Part shown: one piece after another, positions 1-9,201 of the stretch
How the letters are laid out: each line of letters starts with the position of its first letter
How positions within the stretch are numbered: position 1 is the first letter of the stretch
NCBI RefSeq assembly: GCF_028890485.2
Contig: NZ_JARCHV010000002.1
Location: 310,001 to 374,000, forward strand
Direction: 5' to 3'
Origin: Planococcus sp. SK3692
GTDB taxonomy: Bacteria; Bacillota; Bacilli; Bacillales_A; Planococcaceae
Length of the DNA: 64,000 bases
Position numbers and translations under genes: made by a program
The notes under the pieces: model-generated
Databases searched by the model: none
Told to the model about the DNA's origin: nothing
The model's input: the letters and a program-made list of their open reading frames with translations, nothing else

Positions 1-1046
1 GCAAGTACTATTACATGCAGGACGAACGGGAGCCGTATTCAGCGGTTCGTGAACAATGGGGCGTACCGACTTATATGACCATTCAAGTGGAGCCGACGCG
101 TTTAAGCCTTGAAACTTACCGGACGGATAGCGATGAGCTGGTCGATGAATACGAGATCATCAAAGATCCGTCTATCGAAACGGTCGTGCCCGCACTTGAA
201 AAAGTGGAACTGGAAGCGAGCGGCATCGTGTTGTCCACAGAAGAAAGCTCTTTCTACCCGGAAGTGGAATTGACGTTGAAAGGCGAAAACGTTGATGGCG
301 GGCAATACGATATTTCACCGGACTCCGTCACTTACCGAACCAGTAAGGATGATGTTGAAATAAAAGATGGAAAAGTACTGGCGGCAGAAGGCGCGGACTC
401 AGGAAAAGTGGAAGTGTTTGCGGAAGTAAAAGACGGTGATGAAGTATGGGAAAGCAACGCGATTGAATTCGAATTGGTGGAACATGAAGAAATTAAGCTG
501 CTCGACGCAGGCAGCGAGTGGGGCTATCTGGACGATGGCAGCGACCAGAAAAAAGACTGGATTGAAGCTGATTTCGATGACAGCGAGTGGGTACAAGGCG
601 CAGCTCCGCTTGGCTTCCCGGAAGATGAAGAACGGCCCGAATTTGGCGCTGTGGAAACGCTCGTCGCCTACGGCGGGGATGAGACCGATAAAAACGCCTT
701 GACGTATTTCAGGACGGGATTTGATGTAGAAGAGGCAGAAGCAATCGGTGATCTCGGCTATGTGGAATTTGGTGTCGATGATGCGGTGATATTGTATTTG
801 AACGGAGAGGAAATCATGCGCTTCAATATGCCCGAAACTGGCGAATTCGGTTTTGAGGATTATCAGGAAGCGGTGAGCGATCAAGACCTCGGCAGTGAAG
901 ACCGGATTGAGCGCATCTACTTGGACGAAGAGGCGCTTTCGCATTTGAAAGACGGCGAGAATGTGCTGGCTGCACAAGTGCATCAAGACGACCGCTTTAG
1001 TTCGGATCTATATTGGGATATGGAAATGGTCGTTAATAAGAAATAA
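1..1046 (+). CDS. C-terminal part of a secreted metallophosphoesterase-like protein (5' truncated)
   Basis: The reading frame is already open at the window edge (codons for K-Y-Y-Y precede the first ATG at 15), so this is the 3' end of a longer gene and the ATG at 15 is not a real start. The visible 347 or so residues show a short tail resembling the end of a calcineurin-like phosphoesterase domain, an acidic Ig-like segment (about 55-155), and a beta-rich jelly-roll-like C-terminal domain (about 160-343) with W/D/G-rich motifs. The acidic composition suggests an exported, possibly salt-adapted protein. Catalytic metal ligands would lie upstream of the window, so the enzyme name is an inference. 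It ends at a terminator shared with the convergent mtnE. Confidence 0.5.
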   Translation, partial: KYYYMQDEREPYSAVREQWGVPTYMTIQVEPTRLSLETYRTDSDELVDEYEIIKDPSIETVVPALEKVELEASGIVLSTEESSFYPEVELTLKGENVDGGQYDISPDSVTYRTSKDDVEIKDGKVLAAEGADSGKVEVFAEVKDGDEVWESNAIEFELVEHEEIKLLDAGSEWGYLDDGSDQKKDWIEADFDDSEWVQGAAPLGFPEDEERPEFGAVETLVAYGGDETDKNALTYFRTGFDVEEAEAIGDLGYVEFGVDDAVILYLNGEEIMRFNMPETGEFGFEDYQEAVSDQDLGSEDRIERIYLDEEALSHLKDGENVLAAQVHQDDRFSSDLYWDMEMVVNKK

Positions 1047-1050
1047 AGAA

Positions 1051-1079
1051 AAAGAAGGCATTGCGCCTTCTTTTTTTAG
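1051..1079. terminator. bidirectional intrinsic terminator
   Basis: A 9-bp stem AAAGAAGGC / GCCTTCTTT with a 5-nt loop (1051-1073) is followed by a T run. It sits between the convergent phosphoesterase fragment and mtnE and can serve both strands. Confidence 0.85.
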
Positions 1080-1080
1080 C

Positions 1081-2250
1081 CTATTTAGTGAAAATGTCCA
1101 ATTTCTCGATTCGTTGGATTGCTTCGATGATGCGCTGTTCATCGACCAATAGCCCGACGCGGACAAAACCTTCTCCGCCAGGGCCAAATCCACTGCCCGG
1201 TGCCACGGCGATGTCGACTTTGTCGAGTAGCAGGTCAGAGAACTCGATGCTCGTATATCCTTCCGGGACAGGCAGCCAGGCAAAAAACGATCCCTTCGGC
1301 GATTCGAATTCCCAACCGATCCGGCGGCATTCATCCACCAGCGTTTGGCGTCTTTTTTCGTATAGTGCATTTAATTCCTCGACGCATTGCTGGCTGCTGT
1401 TTAAAGCTTCAACAGCCGCCAGCTGGACAGCCGGAAAGATGCCGGCGAACAAATGGTCTTGGACGACGTTGAGTGCTTCGATCATTTTGGCATTGCCGAC
1501 CGCAAAGCCGATGCGCCATCCGGCCATATTATACGTTTTGGATAAGGTATACATTTCGATACCGATGTCTTTGGCGCCTTTTGACTGCAGGAAGCTGACC
1601 GGCTTCTTGCAGTCAAAGCCAATGCGGCCATAAGCAAAATCATGCACGACCCCGATGCCGTTTTCTTTGGCAAACTGGATCGTTTCATCGAAGAACGCAA
1701 TGTCTGCTGTCGCGCCTGTCGGGTTGTTTGGATAGTTCAAATACATCAGTTTGGCGCGTGCTCTCGCGGCGGCTTTCACATCGTTGTAATCGGGAAGATA
1801 GCCGGTTTCCTGTTTGAGTTTCATCAAATCAAATTCGATATCCGCCAGAGGTGCGGCCGACAGGTAATCAGGGTAACCCGGGTCCGGCAACAGCAGCGAA
1901 TCGCCCGGGTTCAGCAACGCAAGCGGCAACTCGATAAAACCGATTTTCGTTCCGGACAAAATAGCGACTTCCAAATCAGGATCGATATCGACATCGTATT
2001 CTTTTTTGTAGAAATCCGCAGCGGCTTTCCTTAACGAACTGAGGCCGCGAAACGGCGAGTAGCGATGTGTTTGAGGATCGGCTACCGCTTGTTGCATGGC
2101 CTTGACTATATGCGGGGGCGTTGGCTGATCCGGGTTGCCTTGGCCGAAATTGATGACGTCTCGTCCTTCGTCGACTGCTTTTGCCGTTTTGGCGACTAGC
2201 AAGGCGAAAAATTGATCCGGAAGATTTTGTAAGCGATTTGAAAAGTCCAT
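1081..2250 (-). CDS. mtnE: PLP-dependent aminotransferase, MtnE-like (methionine salvage)
   Basis: A 389-residue fold-type I class I/II aminotransferase. Visible motifs are NNPTG (175-179), Asp204 in HDFAY and the Schiff-base lysine Lys238 in SKTYNMAGWR, followed by the conserved C-terminal Arg region near GFVRVGL. In methionine salvage MtnE converts 4-methylthio-2-oxobutyrate to methionine. The start at 2250 is chosen because GAGGAGG lies 5 nt upstream; an in-frame ATG at 2283 would add 11 residues but lacks a ribosome site. It is divergent from the nitrilase mtnU (85-bp gap), and both lie beside a SAM riboswitch, which supports a methionine role. A general aspartate/LL-DAP-type transaminase remains possible. 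Confidence 0.8.
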   Translation of the reverse strand: MDFSNRLQNLPDQFFALLVAKTAKAVDEGRDVINFGQGNPDQPTPPHIVKAMQQAVADPQTHRYSPFRGLSSLRKAAADFYKKEYDVDIDPDLEVAILSGTKIGFIELPLALLNPGDSLLLPDPGYPDYLSAAPLADIEFDLMKLKQETGYLPDYNDVKAAARARAKLMYLNYPNNPTGATADIAFFDETIQFAKENGIGVVHDFAYGRIGFDCKKPVSFLQSKGAKDIGIEMYTLSKTYNMAGWRIGFAVGNAKMIEALNVVQDHLFAGIFPAVQLAAVEALNSSQQCVEELNALYEKRRQTLVDECRRIGWEFESPKGSFFAWLPVPEGYTSIEFSDLLLDKVDIAVAPGSGFGPGGEGFVRVGLLVDEQRIIEAIQRIEKLDIFTK

Positions 2251-2335
2251 GAAATCCTCCTCATTTTCTAAATAATTGCACATCTATCTTAAATCTTATA
2301 GAGTTTAAGCTAAACTGTCTACAGGAGGAGAGAAT

Positions 2336-3130
2336 ATGAAAATCGCTTGTGTGCAGATGGATATCGCTTTCGGAGAGCCGGAAACGAATTTTCAGCGTGT
2401 AAAAAACTATTTGGAAGAAGCGGCAGAAAACGGAGCGGAGCTCATCGTCTTGCCAGAAATGTGGAATACCGGGTATGCGTTAACGCAGCTGGACGAACTC
2501 GCTGACAGCAACGGCCGAACCGCAGATTTTTTGAAACAATTCGCCAAAGAGCACAGCGTCCATATCGTCGGAGGCTCGGTCTCCACGAAGAAAGAAGATG
2601 GTTTCTATAATACGATGTATGTCGTTGACCGTACAGGTGCGGTCGTTTCTGAATATGATAAAGCGCATCGCTTCGGTTTGATGGACGAGCATATTCACCT
2701 CGAGGAAGGGCAGTCGCTCGGCACGTTCGAACTGGACGGAGAAACATACGGCGGCGTCATCTGCTACGATATCCGCTTTCCGGAATGGCTTCGGGCGCAA
2801 GCGCTGAACGGCGCGAAGGCGATCTTCGTGCCTGCGGAATGGCCGGCAGCGCGCATCGACCACTGGCGCATCCTGTTGCAGGCGCGCGCAATCGAGAATC
2901 AATGCTTCATCATCGCGGCAAACCGCATCGGCAGCGACCCGAAAAATGAGTTCGGCGGCCATTCGATGGTCATCGCGCCGTGGGGGGAAGTACGGATGGA
3001 TATGGGCCAGGAGGAAGGCATCGGCTACATCGATATCGATCTTTCGGAAGTAGACGAAGTGCGTGGCCGCATTCCGGTATTCGATGACCGCCGCGTCCCA
3101 TTGTACAAAAAGTTTGAAAAATCGCATTGA
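2336..3130 (+). CDS. mtnU: carbon-nitrogen hydrolase (nitrilase family), MtnU-like
   Basis: 264 residues, full length for a nitrilase-superfamily amidase. The Glu-Lys-Cys triad is visible: Glu41 (LPEMWNTGY), Lys109 (EYDKAHRFG) and Cys143 (VICYDIRFPE). The probable role is omega-amidase action on alpha-ketoglutaramate or 2-oxosuccinamate formed by glutamine-dependent transamination, which pairs it with the divergent MtnE that uses glutamine as donor. The start is supported by AGGAGGAG 6 nt upstream. The stop codon overlaps the -35 hexamer of the downstream SAM-riboswitch promoter. Confidence 0.82.
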   Translation: MKIACVQMDIAFGEPETNFQRVKNYLEEAAENGAELIVLPEMWNTGYALTQLDELADSNGRTADFLKQFAKEHSVHIVGGSVSTKKEDGFYNTMYVVDRTGAVVSEYDKAHRFGLMDEHIHLEEGQSLGTFELDGETYGGVICYDIRFPEWLRAQALNGAKAIFVPAEWPAARIDHWRILLQARAIENQCFIIAANRIGSDPKNEFGGHSMVIAPWGEVRMDMGQEEGIGYIDIDLSEVDEVRGRIPVFDDRRVPLYKKFEKSH

Positions 3131-3156
3131 CAAGCTATCGCCCGTGCAGGTAATAT
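3127..3156 (+). promoter_or_regulatory. sigma-A promoter of the S-box metNIQ operon
   Basis: TTGACA (3127-3132), an 18-nt spacer, and TAATAT (3151-3156). The -35 box overlaps the mtnU stop codon. It is placed just upstream of the SAM riboswitch. Confidence 0.7.
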
Positions 3157-3179
3157 GGAAAACAACCAAATACGCATGC

Positions 3180-3334
3180 TTATCAAGAGAGACCGAGGGT
3201 AAGGCCCTATGACGTCCGGCAACCCCCATTTATATGGGAAGGTGCCAAGTCCTGCAGAATGAAATTCATTCTGAAAGATAAGTCGGAATTCTAATTTTCG
3301 ATGTCTCTTTTTTGATAAAAGAGGCATTTTTTAT
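3180..3334 (+). promoter_or_regulatory. SAM-I (S-box) riboswitch with intrinsic terminator
   Basis: The leader holds the S-box core: the AGAGA/GACCGAGGG 5' part of P1-P2, ATGACGTCCGGCAACC, the GGAAGGTGCCAA segment and the closing GATAAG...TCT region. It ends in a terminator whose arms are ATGTCTCTTTT (3301-3311) and AAAAGAGGCAT (3317-3327), followed by a T run. S-box RNAs bind S-adenosylmethionine and favour termination when SAM is abundant. Here it controls metNIQ, so methionine import rises when SAM is low. Confidence 0.95.
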
Positions 3335-3355
3335 TTGCCTGGGGGAGTGGACAGC

Positions 3356-4369
3356 ATGATTCAAATCGAACAACTGAGCAAAACCTATCAAACAAAACAC
3401 GGCACGGTCAAAGGCGTCGATGATGTAACGTTAGAAGTGAAAACCGGTGAAATCTTTGGCATTGTCGGCTATTCCGGCGCTGGGAAAAGTTCACTCATCC
3501 GCTGCATCAATTTGCTTGAGCGGCCAACGTCTGGAACGGTAAAAGTTGGCGGCCAGGACTTAACAAAGCTGCGTGGCGACGGCTTGCGGAAAGCGCGTCT
3601 CAAAATCGGCATGATCTTCCAGCATTTCTATCTGATCAGCCAAAAGACAGTTGCTGAAAATATTTCGTTTGCCCTTCGCGCAGCCGGGACACCGAGCAAG
3701 AACATCGGCCCACGCGTCGACGAGCTATTGGAAATGGTCGGCTTGTCGGACAAGCGGGGTGTCTATCCGGCACAGTTGAGCGGCGGGCAAAAGCAGCGCG
3801 TCGGCATCGCCCGCGCACTTGCCAATGAACCGGCCGTGCTGTTATGCGACGAAGCGACATCTGCACTCGATCCGAATACGACTTTATCGATCTTGCGCTT
3901 ATTGAAAGACATCAACCGCAAGCTCAATATCACGATTGTCTTGATTACGCACGAAATGAACGTTGTCAAGGAAATTTGTGACCGGATGGCGGTCATGCAA
4001 AGCGGACGCGTCATCGAAGAAGGCCGTGTCTACGATATTTTCGCCGACCCGAAGACCGCTTTGACAAAGGAATTCATCTCGAGCGTTGTATCGTTCAACG
4101 TGCCGGAAGAAATCCTGAAGAAATGTGACGGCACGATCGTCAAAGTGTTGTTCAAAGGCGAGGTTGCAGGTGACGGCATTATTTCCGATATGCTGCAAAG
4201 CTATCCCGTTAAAGGGAATTTCCTGCACGGGGCGATCGAATACATCCAGGAATTGCCACTCGGTATTTTTGTTATGGAACTCAAAGGCAGCCAAACAGAT
4301 GTGGGTCAGGCGATTCATTATCTGGAGCAGCGTGAAGCGATTGTGGAGGTGATAGACCATGGGAATTGA
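3356..4369 (+). CDS. metN: methionine ABC transporter, ATP-binding protein MetN
   Basis: 337 residues. It has Walker A GYSGAGKSS (about 38-46), the ABC signature LSGGQKQRVGIARAL, Walker B VLLCDEATSALD and a C-terminal NIL domain (about 260-337) typical of MetN, which binds methionine for trans-inhibition in characterised homologues. The ATG at 3356 has GGGGGAG 8 nt upstream; a more upstream in-frame TTG at 3335 falls in the terminator T run and is rejected. It overlaps metI by 11 nt and is controlled by the S-box leader. Confidence 0.95.
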   Translation: MIQIEQLSKTYQTKHGTVKGVDDVTLEVKTGEIFGIVGYSGAGKSSLIRCINLLERPTSGTVKVGGQDLTKLRGDGLRKARLKIGMIFQHFYLISQKTVAENISFALRAAGTPSKNIGPRVDELLEMVGLSDKRGVYPAQLSGGQKQRVGIARALANEPAVLLCDEATSALDPNTTLSILRLLKDINRKLNITIVLITHEMNVVKEICDRMAVMQSGRVIEEGRVYDIFADPKTALTKEFISSVVSFNVPEEILKKCDGTIVKVLFKGEVAGDGIISDMLQSYPVKGNFLHGAIEYIQELPLGIFVMELKGSQTDVGQAIHYLEQREAIVEVIDHGN

Positions 4370-5030
4370 ATGGGAAAGAATCATTGAATTATGGCCGGAA
4401 ATCCAAGTAGCGTTTTACCAGACCTTGATCATGATCGGCATTTCGCTTGGCGTCGCGCTGGTTATTGGCTTGCCTCTTGGCATTTTATTGTTTATCACGG
4501 ACAGGGGCTTGTTCTGGGAAAATCGCCCGGTCAATTCCGTCATCGGATTTGTCGTCAACATTGTCCGGTCGATTCCGTTCATCATTTTGCTGGTCGCGCT
4601 CATTCCGCTGACGCAATTGATTACCGGCACGACCATCGGCCCGGTCGCAGCGAGCGTTTCTTTGTCGGTGGCAGCAATTCCGTTTTTCGCGCGCATTGTG
4701 GAAACAGCGCTGCGTGACATCGATAAAGGCGTCATCGAAGCGGCAATCGCGGTCGGTGCGACGCCTTGGATGATCATTAAAGATGTGCTCTTGCCGGAAG
4801 CGAAAGCGAGCCTGATCCAAGGCATTACGCTGACGGTCATCAGCCTCATCGCCTATTCCGCGATGGCGGGCGTGGTTGGTGGCGGCGGCATCGGCGATTT
4901 GGCCATCCGCTTCGGCTATTACCGCTATGATAATACGATCATGATTGTCACGGTCGTCATCTTGATTGTGCTCGTTCAATTGATTCAACAGGCCGGCGAC
5001 TTTACAGCCAAAAAACTCGATAAGCGATAA
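4359..5030 (+). CDS. metI: methionine ABC transporter permease MetI
   Basis: 223 residues with about five or six hydrophobic membrane segments and the binding-protein-dependent permease EAA loop (EAAIAVGATPWMIIKDVLLPEA region, near residues 127-148) that docks on MetN. The start overlaps the end of metN, implying translational coupling. The length matches MetI proteins (about 220 aa). Substrates in this family are L-/D-methionine and methionine sulfoxide. Confidence 0.94.
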   Translation: MGIEWERIIELWPEIQVAFYQTLIMIGISLGVALVIGLPLGILLFITDRGLFWENRPVNSVIGFVVNIVRSIPFIILLVALIPLTQLITGTTIGPVAASVSLSVAAIPFFARIVETALRDIDKGVIEAAIAVGATPWMIIKDVLLPEAKASLIQGITLTVISLIAYSAMAGVVGGGGIGDLAIRFGYYRYDNTIMIVTVVILIVLVQLIQQAGDFTAKKLDKR

Positions 5031-5042
5031 GGGGAGAATGAC

Positions 5043-5873
5043 ATGAAGAAACTTACATGGATATTAGCAGCGAGCGCGCTCACTTTGGCCGCATGCGGCG
5101 GAGAAGAAACGGAAACAGGAACAACGGAAGGCGGCGAAGCGTCGAAAGACATCAAGCTCGGCGCGACTGCCGGCCCTTATAGCGATATGCTGAACGCAGC
5201 GATCGTGCCGGCGCTTGAAGAAAAAGGCTATACGGTCGAAATGATTGAATTCAGCGATTATATCCAGCCGAACAACGCATTGAACAACGGAGAGATCGAT
5301 GCCAACTTGTTCCAGCATACGGTGTACTTGGAAAACTTTGAAACAGAGAACGATATGGATTTGAGCGCATTGATCACGGTCCCGACCGCGCCAATGGGCA
5401 TCTATTCCAATGAGTTCGATTCTTTGGATGCGGTATCCGACGGAGCGACGATCGCGATTCCAAACGATCCTGTCAACGGAGCCCGCGCATTATTGATGTT
5501 GCAGGATGAAGGCTTGGTCGAACTCGATCCGGAAGCGGAAGTGCTCCAGGCTTCTGAGCGTGATGTGACGGAAAATCCGAAAAATCTAGTGTTCCAGCCG
5601 ATTGAAGCGGGGCAATTGCCGCGTGCAGTTGAAGGCACAGACCTTGCCGCGGTTCCAGGAAACTTCGCACTGGCTGCGGACATGGATTTGCTGGACGCTT
5701 TGGCACTCGAAAACATGCCTGACCAGTACCGCAATGTCGTAGCCGTTGCAGCGGATAATGAAGACAGTGAACTAGCGGCGGATTTGGTCGAGATTGTTGA
5801 GTCGGAAGAATTCGAAACGGTCATCGATGAGCAATTCGAAGGCTTCGGAAAACCGGAGTGGATGGCTGAATAA
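5043..5873 (+). CDS. metQ: methionine-binding lipoprotein MetQ
   Basis: 276 residues. The signal peptide ends in the lipobox LAAC (Cys18), so it is anchored to the outer face of the membrane. The mature part is a NlpA/MetQ-type periplasmic-binding fold with motifs such as LGATAGPYSDM and the NDPVNGARAL segment. An acidic linker follows the lipid anchor. GGGGAG lies 5 nt upstream of the ATG and the gene is 12 nt after metI. It is the last gene of the S-box operon and is followed by a terminator. Confidence 0.94.
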   Translation: MKKLTWILAASALTLAACGGEETETGTTEGGEASKDIKLGATAGPYSDMLNAAIVPALEEKGYTVEMIEFSDYIQPNNALNNGEIDANLFQHTVYLENFETENDMDLSALITVPTAPMGIYSNEFDSLDAVSDGATIAIPNDPVNGARALLMLQDEGLVELDPEAEVLQASERDVTENPKNLVFQPIEAGQLPRAVEGTDLAAVPGNFALAADMDLLDALALENMPDQYRNVVAVAADNEDSELAADLVEIVESEEFETVIDEQFEGFGKPEWMAE

Positions 5874-5880
5874 TGGAATA

Positions 5881-5912
5881 AGCCGGCCGGAGAATTTTCT
5901 CCGGCTTTTTTT
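5881..5912 (+). terminator. intrinsic terminator after metQ
   Basis: CCGGAGAA (5887-5894), a TT loop, TTCTCCGG (5897-5904), then a run of seven T. Confidence 0.9.
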
Positions 5913-6055
5913 ATGCGAAAATACCGTTGTTCCGTGCTTTTCAAGCTTTTCCCTTGCCCTGCCTGTTTTCTGTTGAAATAATAGGGAAAGTGAATTTTAA
6001 TTGGCCGCTGCAAATAATGGGCGGACAAGGGTTCTTTGGAGAAAGGGAGAGGCTT

Positions 6056-6994
6056 ATGGAGGCTAACAAGCACGTCCTGACTTACGGCGACGCGTTTGTC
6101 GACTATATTGCTACGACCAAAAACAATGATTTATTCGATCTGTATCTTGGAGGCGCCACGGTCAATGTCTCGGCCGGCGTCAGCCGCCTGGGCGTCCCGT
6201 CGGCATTCATCACGATTACCGGAGACGATGAAATTTCGGACTTTTTCTGCCAGGCGCTGCGGGCGGAAGGCGTCGATTTGACGCATTCAATCAAACGTCC
6301 GGAAAAGCGCATTAGCGGCGTGTATATTCATTTAACGGAAACAAACGACCGCGTCTTCGCTTCTTATGATAATGAAACGCCGGATGTGCAAGTGAAGGCG
6401 GACGAATTGGCGGGTGAAGCGTTTGAATCCGCGAGCCTGTTCCATTTTTGCTCAGGGACGCTGTTCCATCCGGAAGCGCGTGAAACGACGGCGCAGGCTT
6501 TGGAATTTGCGAAGTCTCACGGCGTCATTTGTTCATACGATGTCAATATCCGGCCGCTGCGCTGGGCAAGCGAGGAGCTGTGCCGTCAAACCGTCCTGCG
6601 CTTTTTGCCGCAGGCGGATATTTTGAAACTGACAGTCGAAGAATTATTGTTCCTCATGGAAGCTGATTCAATGGAAGCAGGCATCGAGCGCCTGAAGGCT
6701 TACGGGCTTCCTGTCGTTTTTGTCACGGACGGGGAACATGGCACGCACGCGGTATATAAAGACGAGACAATCCATGTGCCGGTTGTGCCGGTCAAACCTG
6801 TTGATACGACGGGTGCCGGAGATGCGTTCATGGCAGGCATCATCCGCCATGTCCATGTGAACGGCATGCCGAAAAATACGCAACAACTGATCGCTTGCGC
6901 AGGATTTGGCAATAAGCTCGGGGCCCTTTGTGCAACGCGTGCGGGAGCCATCACAGCGATGCCGCGAAGCGAAGATATGAAAGAATGGGAATAG
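6056..6994 (+). CDS. PfkB-family carbohydrate kinase (fructokinase-like)
   Basis: 312 residues from the ATG at 6056, which has GGGAGAGG upstream; a longer frame starting at 5927 has no ribosome site. It is a ribokinase/PfkB-fold sugar kinase: the N-terminal glycine motif LGGATVNVSAGVSRLG (about 29-44) and the C-terminal signature DTTGAGDAFMAGI with the catalytic Asp of GAGD. The likely substrate is a free hexose such as fructose or a 2-keto-3-deoxy sugar; the sequence alone does not decide. It stands outside any sugar operon and is followed after 17 nt by an OsmC gene, probably co-transcribed. Confidence 0.85.
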   Translation: MEANKHVLTYGDAFVDYIATTKNNDLFDLYLGGATVNVSAGVSRLGVPSAFITITGDDEISDFFCQALRAEGVDLTHSIKRPEKRISGVYIHLTETNDRVFASYDNETPDVQVKADELAGEAFESASLFHFCSGTLFHPEARETTAQALEFAKSHGVICSYDVNIRPLRWASEELCRQTVLRFLPQADILKLTVEELLFLMEADSMEAGIERLKAYGLPVVFVTDGEHGTHAVYKDETIHVPVVPVKPVDTTGAGDAFMAGIIRHVHVNGMPKNTQQLIACAGFGNKLGALCATRAGAITAMPRSEDMKEWE

Positions 6995-7011
6995 AACAGG
7001 AGGAAGCAATA

Positions 7012-7458
7012 ATGGCTTTGCATAGTTTTCATTTAACAGCAGACTGGCCCGGTAATCGGAACGATGTCGGGACCATCGAATCAGGGAATTTAAAGACCCA
7101 AATCTCCATTCCCCCGGAAATGGACGGCCCAGGGGTCGGCACCAATCCGGACGAAATGCTGCTCGGTGCGGCAGCGACCTGCTATATCATCACGCTCGCC
7201 GCGATGATGGAGCGCAGCAAGCTGGCAAAAGAGTCGCTGACGATGGAGTCGGAAGGAATCGTGGAAGTCGAAAATGGGGTCATCACCTATAAAACAATCA
7301 TCCACCGGCCGAAAGTCGTCTTGTCAGCAGAAGCCGGGGAAAAGGAATTCAAGCTGGCCCGTAAACTCGCGGAAAAAGCGGAATCTTCCTGCATGATCAC
7401 GCGCGCCATTCAAGGCAATGTTGCAGTCGAGCTGGAAGCCGATATTACAAAATCATAA
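7012..7458 (+). CDS. OsmC/Ohr-family peroxide-reducing protein
   Basis: 148 residues. The two reactive cysteines expected of OsmC/Ohr thiol peroxidases are present: Cys57 (AAATCYI) and Cys127 (ESSCMIT). It resembles the YhfA/SACOL1771-like OsmC branch. The start at 7012 follows AGGAGG; an upstream in-frame start at 6928 lies inside the kinase gene and is rejected. The probable role is reduction of organic hydroperoxides in the cytoplasm. It may share a transcript with the sugar kinase. Confidence 0.85.
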   Translation: MALHSFHLTADWPGNRNDVGTIESGNLKTQISIPPEMDGPGVGTNPDEMLLGAAATCYIITLAAMMERSKLAKESLTMESEGIVEVENGVITYKTIIHRPKVVLSAEAGEKEFKLARKLAEKAESSCMITRAIQGNVAVELEADITKS

Positions 7459-7463
7459 AGCGC

Positions 7464-7500
7464 AACCCTGATTTTCCGTTTTGGAGAACAGGGTTTTTTC
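7464..7500 (+). terminator. intrinsic terminator after osmC-like gene
   Basis: AACCCTG (7464-7470) pairs with CAGGGTT (7489-7495), followed by a T run. Confidence 0.85.
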
Positions 7501-7608
7501 GTGGGGAAATAATGTTTTTAGAGAATTCTAAGAATTTATTCTTTCGGCCGTTTGGGGATATGTTAGACTACATCTAACGAAAAATGGTCTTTACAGGGGA
7601 CGGGTGCC

Positions 7609-9201
7609 ATGAAAAAATTATCGCTGCAAACCAAAATCATCTTGCTGACGACTTCGCTCGTGCTATTGACGACAGTGGTGTTCGGCGGGATTTTGAGCTA
7701 TCAGGAAATTGCGGAAATCAAAGAGAATATCGGCCAGCGCGCACAGGAAACGGCGATCGGCATTTCAGCCATGCCGACGATCGTTGAAGCGATGGACGAC
7801 GAGGAACCGGCGCTAGAAATCCAACCGATTGCTGAATACTTGCGCAAGCAAGTAGGTGCTGAATTCATCGTCATCGGCAATCGGGAAAGCATCCGGTATT
7901 CGCATCCGGATCCCGACAAAATCGGCAAACGAATGGTCGGCGGCGATAACGAGCGTGCCCTTCAAGAAGGCAAAGTCTATGTGTCTGAAGCATTCGGTTC
8001 GCTCGGCAGAAGCCTGCGCGGCAAAGCGCCGATCTATGACGGCGACGGGCGCGTCATCGGTGTCGTCTCAGTCGGGTATATGATTGAAGATATCGAGGCG
8101 ATCATTTTCGGCAATATCATGGACGTGATGGGACTTGCTTTATTGACGCTCGTGATCGGCGTCCTGGGCAGCATCCTGCTCGCAAGGAATATCCGGAAAG
8201 ATACGCTGGGGCTTGAACCCCGGGAAATCGCCCGTTTATACCAGGACCGGGAAGCGTTGCTGTCATCGATTATCGAAGGGGTCATCGCCATCGATACAGA
8301 CGGCCGCATCACGGAATTGAACAGTTCCGCAGAAAAGATGCTCGCCATGGACCAAAGTTTTCTCCACACCCCGTCCGATGACATATTGCCGGAACTTAGG
8401 ATGGGCGAAATCTTGACGACAGGGAATTCATGGAAGAACAAAGAAATTTTGATCGGCGGTACGGTTTTTATCGTCAATCAAAAGCCGATTTGGGCTGAAG
8501 GGGAAATGGTCGGTGCTGTTTCGACATTCCGTGAAAAAACGGAAGTGCAGGAAGTGCTGGAAACCTTGTCGGAAATCCGTCAATACTCGGAAAGCCTGCG
8601 GGCGCAAACGCATGAATACGCCAATAAACTGTACGCCATATCCGGGCTTTTGCAATTGGAAGAAACCGAAGAAGCGGTCAGGCTGATCCAGCAGGAAACG
8701 AATCATCATGAAAAACAGACGAAGCACACGTTGAACCATATCGAAGATAAAAAAGTCCAGGCGATCCTGCTCGGCAAAATGGGGAAAGCTTCTGAAGCGA
8801 AAGTCGAGCTGTCGGTGGATGAAAACAGTTCACTCGCCAAATTGCCTGCTCATGTCGATATTTCGAAAGTCATTCACATTGTCGGGAATCTGATCGATAA
8901 CGCCATTGAAGAAGTCGAATCGAGCGACAGGAAACAAGTGTCTTTCTTCATTACCGACATCGGCAACGACTTGGTCATCGAAGTCCAGGATAGCGGTCGC
9001 GGAATCGAAACCGGTAACCTCGACCAATTTTTCACGCAAGGATTCTCCACAAAACTTGAAAAAGCGGATAGGGGCTATGGTCTGGCGATTGTCAAACAAG
9101 CTGTTGAAGACTTGGATGGCTGGATTGAAGTGGATTCGACACCGCAGAGTGGGACAGTATTCAGCGTCTTTATTCCGAAAAAAACGATGGAGGTGGCATA
9201 A
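7609..9201 (+). CDS. CitA/DcuS-family sensor histidine kinase (di/tricarboxylate sensor)
   Basis: 530 residues: TM1 (about 9-30), an extracytoplasmic PDC/CACHE sensor (about 31-165, with the RYSHPDPDKIGKRMVGGD region typical of CitA/DcuS ligand domains), TM2 (about 170-192), a cytoplasmic PAS (about 213-310), a SpoOB-type dimerisation helix with phospho-acceptor His335 in THEYANKL, and a C-terminal HATPase with N and G boxes (GNLIDNAIEE; GRGIE; GYGLAIVK). The family senses citrate, malate, fumarate or succinate. It overlaps the response regulator (TAATG) and lies upstream of tctCBA, so its ligand is probably the Tct substrate. Confidence 0.92.
   Translation: MKKLSLQTKIILLTTSLVLLTTVVFGGILSYQEIAEIKENIGQRAQETAIGISAMPTIVEAMDDEEPALEIQPIAEYLRKQVGAEFIVIGNRESIRYSHPDPDKIGKRMVGGDNERALQEGKVYVSEAFGSLGRSLRGKAPIYDGDGRVIGVVSVGYMIEDIEAIIFGNIMDVMGLALLTLVIGVLGSILLARNIRKDTLGLEPREIARLYQDREALLSSIIEGVIAIDTDGRITELNSSAEKMLAMDQSFLHTPSDDILPELRMGEILTTGNSWKNKEILIGGTVFIVNQKPIWAEGEMVGAVSTFREKTEVQEVLETLSEIRQYSESLRAQTHEYANKLYAISGLLQLEETEEAVRLIQQETNHHEKQTKHTLNHIEDKKVQAILLGKMGKASEAKVELSVDENSSLAKLPAHVDISKVIHIVGNLIDNAIEEVESSDRKQVSFFITDIGNDLVIEVQDSGRGIETGNLDQFFTQGFSTKLEKADRGYGLAIVKQAVEDLDGWIEVDSTPQSGTVFSVFIPKKTMEVA

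Noticed and set aside
15..17. ATG as the start of the first gene
   Set aside because: The frame is open to the window edge, there is no ribosome site, and the protein lacks the expected catalytic domain, so the gene begins upstream.
4485..4988. Long open frame on the minus strand across metI
   Set aside because: It mirrors the codon pattern of a clear permease gene, has no ribosome site and a charged, low-complexity product.
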